Assembly (NCBI GenBank): GCA_002205965.3
Contig: NADL03000464.1
Span: forward strand, 1,984,001 to 2,048,000
Reading direction: 5' to 3'
Origin: Kappaphycus alvarezii
Lineage: Eukaryota; Rhodophyta; Florideophyceae; Gigartinales; Solieriaceae
Length of the DNA: 64,000 bases
Within the stretch, counting starts at the first letter, position 1, and every line of letters starts with the position of its first letter. This document shows, one piece after another, positions 58,294-64,000 of the stretch. Position numbers and translations under genes: made by a program. The notes under the pieces are model-generated. The model was given only the letters and a program-made list of their open reading frames with translations, was not told the DNA's origin and searched no databases.

Positions 58294-61200
58294 ATAGGCC
58301 ATGGCTGTTTTTTTGCCCAGTCAATGCAAAAAGAGATATTTAATAATAATTTGAAATTTTTGCTGCTGTAGTGTACTTTACAGCCATTTACAATCAAAGC
58401 TATAATGCGATAATAACAGCAATTATGTCCTCACTCTCTCTAGTGCCATCAACAGCTTTCGACGCATCGTACGGTTTCGCAATTGGCTTGACAATGATAC
58501 GATATCTACGCTTTGGTACAAATTTACTGGATACCAACCCACATATCCACCACAGTAAATTAACCCCCCATTTAAAAAAAAAATTATGTCCTGTCTGTGA
58601 AACTGAAACAGGAATAGACAAAAATGATTGAAATTTCAGAAAAAAACACTTTCCATGAAGTTTTCTCCTCTATTGTACCTAGACTTGAAGAGTACTCTAC
58701 TAAATGTGACATGCCAGCAATGTTTGCATAATTATCGTCGAGGGGCCCATTTCCTTCATTAAAAAGAGCAATATTGTTGATGGGAAATTCAGACTAGGTG
58801 TTGAACGACGTGCATATAATGCACCAGGCAGTACACATTTCACGTGTAAAATAATGTAAAGTGAACAAAAAATGACAAGCGATCCAAAGCGACAAGTACA
58901 CATCGTGACAGTTGCATTCAATTGTCTACAGTGCCAAAGCTACGCAGCGCTGCAGCCTTCAACGTGATGATACTGAATGCATTAAACTTCTTCATTCTTG
59001 TCTACTCCTCCCTGTCCCCGCAACGTATCAAATCCGTCCGATTGAATGACGTACCACATAGGTGCCATCCCGGTATCGCCCCCCAACCCAACTCCCTTCA
59101 CTGCTGCAAACAGATATTCTCCCGTCCATCCCTCCATAAACGTCTCTGTGACACCTGGTTTCCATTTCGTCCTTGCCTCTTCAACACTACAGTACAATAT
59201 ATCTGATTCCTATACAGAGCCCAAACCCCGTCCACTGAATCTCACCGCCTGACGGTATTTACAATTACTCAATCTATGGTCTAATCCCGCATGAATTCAG
59301 CCAATTGGAACACCCTAACACATTCCAACCAGCGAAACCCGACTATCCCACTCCCGTTCTCATCACGCGCATGTTGCCATTTTATTTCACCCCACAAACG
59401 AGAAAACAGCAATTGCCAAACCACCATCGAGACACAGGAACAGTCCGCGACTGAAACAAATCCTGCACACCCTCTTCACTTACTGACAACTCACAGTCAC
59501 CACTTATCAATATTCATACTCTCCCACTCCCCGCTTCATATTCACACCTAATACCCACCCTCCACAACCTCACCAAAATCCCGTCGTGTCCGATTTCAAC
59601 AGTCACCCATTGACAACACTGGCCACAGCACGTGACACTATCATCCTCACTACAGCCCCTATCTAACCCTTGCACAGGCATCTTTTTTCACAAATGTTGC
59701 CGCGAAAACAGAACAAGGGCCTCTCCCGCACACAAAGCATTCCTGCCTGTATTGCACCCAAGGCAAAGAAACGAGGAAATAATTAGCCTCGCAATACAGC
59801 AATGATCCATCTTTGAAAAAATCCATCCCTTTCTCCGCCCGCTTCAGATCCAATTACTGCCATCTTTCACCTCGCGTCGCCGTAAGCCTTCCGATCACAT
59901 GGGCTACGGCACCCCCTCCCTGAATTCGTTCACTATCCGTGAAAAAAGACAATATATCAAACCTTGGATGTTGCAAGTAGAATCCTCCAGTCGGAAATAT
60001 ATTTCACCGTTTTTTTGAGAATGCCGCCTGCTTTGCTACAAAGTTGCTCTGAAGATCTGAGGGCACCAACTTTTGCTTGCAGACCAATGTTATGCCGCTC
60101 CTCTTGCCGCATTTATTTTCTGGTGCCAAATTCGTATCCTATTGTAAAGAATTACTCGCACTGAGTTTCGCAGTTTACATATATTGTATGGTGGTTCCCT
60201 TTGCTTGGACCTCGATAATGTTTTGATGAATCCTTGGCATCACACACCTGAATTCAGAAAGTCTGACCAATATCTACTGTAACCCCCGTATTAGAACAAA
60301 CTCCTATTCATGCCGGTTTGATATTGCATTCATTTTGAAATTCTACATCCTGAATTATAGCGAACAAGGCTCTTTTGCTAGGAATGATACAGTCACTGTC
60401 GTTCTTTTCTGGACAGTTATTCTCAAAGTCAAGGAGACAGTGAAGCATGTGAAGAGAGCATTTTATTTGCAGACAAGGCTCTTGAATTCATTCGACGGTA
60501 CAAGCACACATGTTTTTTTCTTCTCATGAGAATTAAAAAGATGACGACCGATTATCTCTTGGCACAGGGTGCGTCTTTCCTGTTAGCTAGTTTTTATGCA
60601 CTGGACATTCGAACCGCATGAAAAGTATGAAAGAGTTATGATTATCTCTTTTCTCGCCCGGTGCTAATCATTGATCCTCAGCGGGAATAATGGTACATAT
60701 ATTTTTTCCTATTATGGTACGAAAGGTGTAGTGCGCAAGAGGAGCAGGTAAAACATGACCCTGCTGTACTAGATCTGATACGCTATATAAGGACTAGTGT
60801 CTACACAGTCTCATACGCTAAAACTGGTATAGTATATACTGTACACAAAAGTATGAAACAAATGTGATGAGGCGAGTGTAGGTAGTCTATTTCAGAATTG
60901 TTAGCAGAGCCAGCTCAACAAAAATTGTTAAAAGTCTAGTTTGCCAAGTAAACATGAAAAATTCTCAGCAATACAGGGCTCCCAATTCTTCCAGGTGGGA
61001 CTTCATGGCTAACGCTGAAAGCACTTGAAAACTGAACGAACTGGCCGGAATATGATCTGATGACACATCTGTGAGTAGTTCATAGGATTCGCGGATTTGC
61101 ATGTGCATGCACTGTACATTATGCTTCGCGTGCGATTTCCAGGCAACTCCAATTCTACGAGTGAGGGGTAAGGAATTAAGATTGGGCTGGGCACGACGCT

Positions 61201-62020
61201 GTCACAATATATTCGCAGTCTAATACTATGTAAACAAATGCACATTAGCTCTTACAAACATGCGGTCCTGGCATATCACCGCCGCTCTTTCGACTTTTCG
61301 TAATTGGTAAATTCTGCAGTAACCCACTCGTTGCAAAAATTGAACATGTCGTACAATTGCTCGTTTCAAATTTTCCGCTACGTTTACAACCAGGCCGGAT
61401 GTTACGGCAAAATACCACATAACGCAATGTATTGCACGGATTTTTTTCGCCGTACAAAAGCAGAGCGCAAGAATCGTAAGAGGGGATTAGGCGTACAGTA
61501 GTAGTGTGGTGAAAGGGATTTTTATGACAGCTCGAAATGTAATGTCAGGTAGGATAGATTCGCAAGTATCCTTACAGTGTATGTCTACACGTCACACTTT
61601 TTGTTGTTTCGGTCACGTAGATTTGGGTAGAATGCGTTGTAGTTAAACATTGCTGGAAAGACTGTGAATGGCATGTCGATGCGGGGCAAGGACACGGCCA
61701 GTCACGCTTTCTTTAAGGCTCCTAGACGAGAGGCGATGTGTAGGTTGGGATTGTAGAGGGATAGCGGTTGTGGAGTTTGAGGGTGATTCCTTGGCGTAGC
61801 AATGTTCGTAACATACGGTCAACGAGTACGGTAGCTGTGTGATAGGACGTGGGCAGCGGTAAGGAGAAGGGTTTGGGGCATGGTGGCATCACATAGTAGT
61901 TTGCCTGAGAAACAGGTGGTGCATTTTACCGTTGGTAATACAGGGATTCTCGGCGGGTCACGCCAGGTATGGCACAAGAGTAGAGAGTTTTTGTTGTGAA
62001 AACAAGTTTGGTTGTGTAAT

Positions 62021-62055
62021 ATTGTACTGTACTACGTAAAGTACAGTACAGTATG
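62021..62055. repeat. CTGTAC/GTACAG inverted pair
   Basis: TTGTACTGTACTAC is followed ten bases later by GTACAGTACAGTA, forming an inverted repeat that could make a stem of about ten base pairs. Confidence 0.7.
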
Positions 62056-63909
62056 TGGGTAATTTGCAAGACTAGAGTGAATATAAAGTACCGCGCCGGA
62101 GAACAGGAATATAGCAGTCCTTGGTAACAAGTTAACAAAGGTCAAGGATCAAGGTTTACGGTAACATCAACTGTCACATTGGTCATAGCCAAAGGATGCT
62201 AATGCATCTACTGGATGTCTCGCGAGACGAGTGACAGGGTACGGTATCAAGAAATTGAATGGCGTCAATGTGGGCTTTTTTCAGTGTGTTGACCGCTTTT
62301 CTAATGGATTGATAGCCCAGTACAGTGAGATATTTAGCTTGGAGCAAGCCGTTAGCTACGATTACCGACTTGTTACAGGCCCTGCTGCACCAGTTTGTCA
62401 CAGGTCCAAGATTTAGCAAACATTGACAAAATTAGATGCACTCAGTCATTAGCTACTAGACACAGGATAAAAAGCTAACTGCCCGTTGTAACGCTGAACG
62501 ACGCCCAACTCAAAAATCCCAAGCGTAATTTGCTGGGCTGCTGGTACCAACGCCAGAACCAGGATCAGGACCAGAATTTAAGGAGATAACGTTGAAGTTA
62601 CATATCAGCCATGCAGATCGCCGCCGCGTTTCACCGGAAACGTTTTAAATATCGTGCATGTCAACGATGAAATGTATCTGTTGTATTTTAAAAAATAGTG
62701 TTGAATGAATTAACCAAATGATCGCATGATCGATCAAAAGGTGAACCCGTGAATTTAGGACTGCAGCTAACATCAAACGATTGCGGTCTGTCTGTTGACA
62801 CCCACGAAGAAACGTGCAATAAACTAAAAGAAGTGGTCAGTCCCAAACTGAGAATTCCGTGTTTGCTCCCAACGAGCCGTCCTGCTCCATTGCTTATACC
62901 GACTAATGAACAAGCAACAAAGTCAACAAGGCATATCCAGCTATTCCCTTAATGTATCATACCCGACAAAGCCTACTCTAAAACTCCAAGCTTAACTAAT
63001 GACAATGCAATGCTCTTCCTCACAGACCAGCCCGAAACAAACCTACCCCTACGCACTGCCCTGAGATAACATTGTCTTCATTTCGCCGATGGACTTTAGC
63101 ACAACCAATAGCTTCTCAACATTCACACCAAATTACGCTCAACCACCCCGCACCACCACACCCAGCCCATGCCGCACAAAAAAACCCAAGCCAGCGCTAC
63201 ATACCATTAAAAAAAAATGGCAATCCTCACACCACGCCTGGCCAAACAGCCCCCAATTCCAACCGCCACAACCGGCGCACCGTAGAATGTGGCGTGGTTG
63301 TAATACAGTGTACTATCCGCCCATTTCTGCACATCGCTCGTGAATGACGGTGCAAGGCGAGGGTGGTACGCAATTTTCAGGTGCGGGTATTACGGTGGCA
63401 CTCCAGCCATGGCACATTTAAATTATGCATTTAAATTATGCATCGACTGGTCAGGCGAGTCGAACCTTGAAAAACTCGAGATGGCACGTATTTCGAGACC
63501 ACTCACCAATCGAGCTGTCGTGTCGAGCAATTCAGCAATTACGCAAACGTGTAGCAAATACACGTTGCAACCCATTCCATGTCACTCGACAGTTGGCATT
63601 GTCCGCCGCCGTATCTACCAGCGACTGAGTTGCACCCTGTGGTCCTCCATCGCCGAAGCTATCCTGTCCCGAGCACCGATGCGCACGGACGACGAAGTAC
63701 ATCCGGTTAGATCTTAACCGTATAGTTAGGACGTGCGCAGTCCACAGTAGATACTGAACGCATTAAACTTCCATTGTCACTACTGTACTCCATGGCCTTC
63801 TCTGCACCTCCATCATGCCTCCCCACTCCCCCAACTCCCATGACTTCCCCCCCCTTCCTGCGGCCGCCGCCCCCTCTCCGCCTCCCGCGCGGCCGCCCTC
63901 TCCGCCCGC

Positions 63910-64000
63910 ATGGACCGGGCAGACGCCCTCCACCTGGATGCGCGCGCCGTACGCGGTCGTCGCATCCCGTCTTCCACCCCGCCCATCCACCCCCTCCACG
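63910..64000 (+). CDS. Possible start of a gene at the window edge
   Basis: GC content rises sharply from about 63830. One plus-strand frame begins MDRADALHLDARAVRGRR and stays open to the window end, and has a more protein-like composition than the Pro-rich alternatives in the other frames. Only 30 codons are visible, so no family can be named, and the start may lie further upstream. Confidence 0.2.
   Translation, partial: MDRADALHLDARAVRGRRIPSSTPPIHPLH

Larger units (their letters stand above)
57901..63900. other. Long gene-poor region
   Basis: About 6 kb in which no frame exceeds about 125 residues or shows a domain. CTGTAC clusters occur at 58242-58293 and 62021-62055. A short AAGGACTAGTGTCTAC segment at about 60790-60806 resembles MITE end sequence but has no partner. 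Confidence 0.5.

Noticed and set aside
63763-63999. Gly-rich minus-strand frame at the right edge
   Set aside because: A shadow of the GC-rich plus-strand sequence; the opposite-strand frame from 63910 is more protein-like.

Overview
The window looks like nuclear DNA of a eukaryote with very compact, apparently intronless genes. Short gene islands are separated by large blocks of decayed transposons. Eukaryotic families (BCCIP/Bcp1, a bZIP factor, a kinase fused to armadillo-type repeats, a Golgi-type sugar transporter), the absence of visible introns and gene-island/transposon-desert layout would fit a multicellular red alga (Chondrus-like). That taxon is inferred, not proven. No rRNA, tRNA or CRISPR array was recognised.

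Layout. (1) 1-125: edge of a retroelement whose C-terminal motif recurs at 48.2-48.7 kb. (2) 2.5-12.9 kb: gene island with a secreted/type I membrane protein (+), a Tudor-like repeat protein (-), a nucleotide-sugar/triose-phosphate transporter-family protein (+), a BCCIP/Bcp1 homologue (-) and a large secreted PKD/PA14/IPT/GSDH-propeller protein (+). Pairs alternate between convergent (150-340 bp gaps) and divergent (0.9-1.2 kb gaps that should hold two promoters). (3) 15.4-48.7 kb: transposon block. It holds a hAT pseudogene (15.4-17.8), AT-rich sequence with no recognisable gene (17.8-25.9), an intact DDE transposase ORF (26.0-27.4), a TA-flanked MITE (29.0-29.4), a complete but decayed Ty1/copia LTR element (33.6-41.4) with a GC-rich insertion in its protease, a Tigger/pogo pseudogene (42.9-44.5), a dead relative of the 26 kb transposase (45.0-46.2), a second MITE copy (47.3-47.6) and a retroelement tail (48.2-48.7). 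(4) 49.9-54.4 kb: second island with a protein kinase/ARM-repeat gene (+) convergent with a bZIP gene (-). (5) 54.4-63.9 kb: almost no coding signal, one weak structured-RNA candidate near 57.6-57.9 kb, and possibly the start of another gene at the right edge.

Two themes run through the window. A pentamer-based motif built on CTGTAC/GTACAG recurs in clusters, mostly in intergenic DNA and often upstream of genes. Three apparent frameshifts in otherwise good genes all lie in homopolymers of 5-6 bases, and each is resolved by removing one base; this suggests sequence errors first, with +1 slippage as the less likely alternative. The genes do not form an obvious common pathway. The transporter and the secreted PA14/propeller protein both point to the secretory pathway and extracellular carbohydrate, but this is only suggestive.
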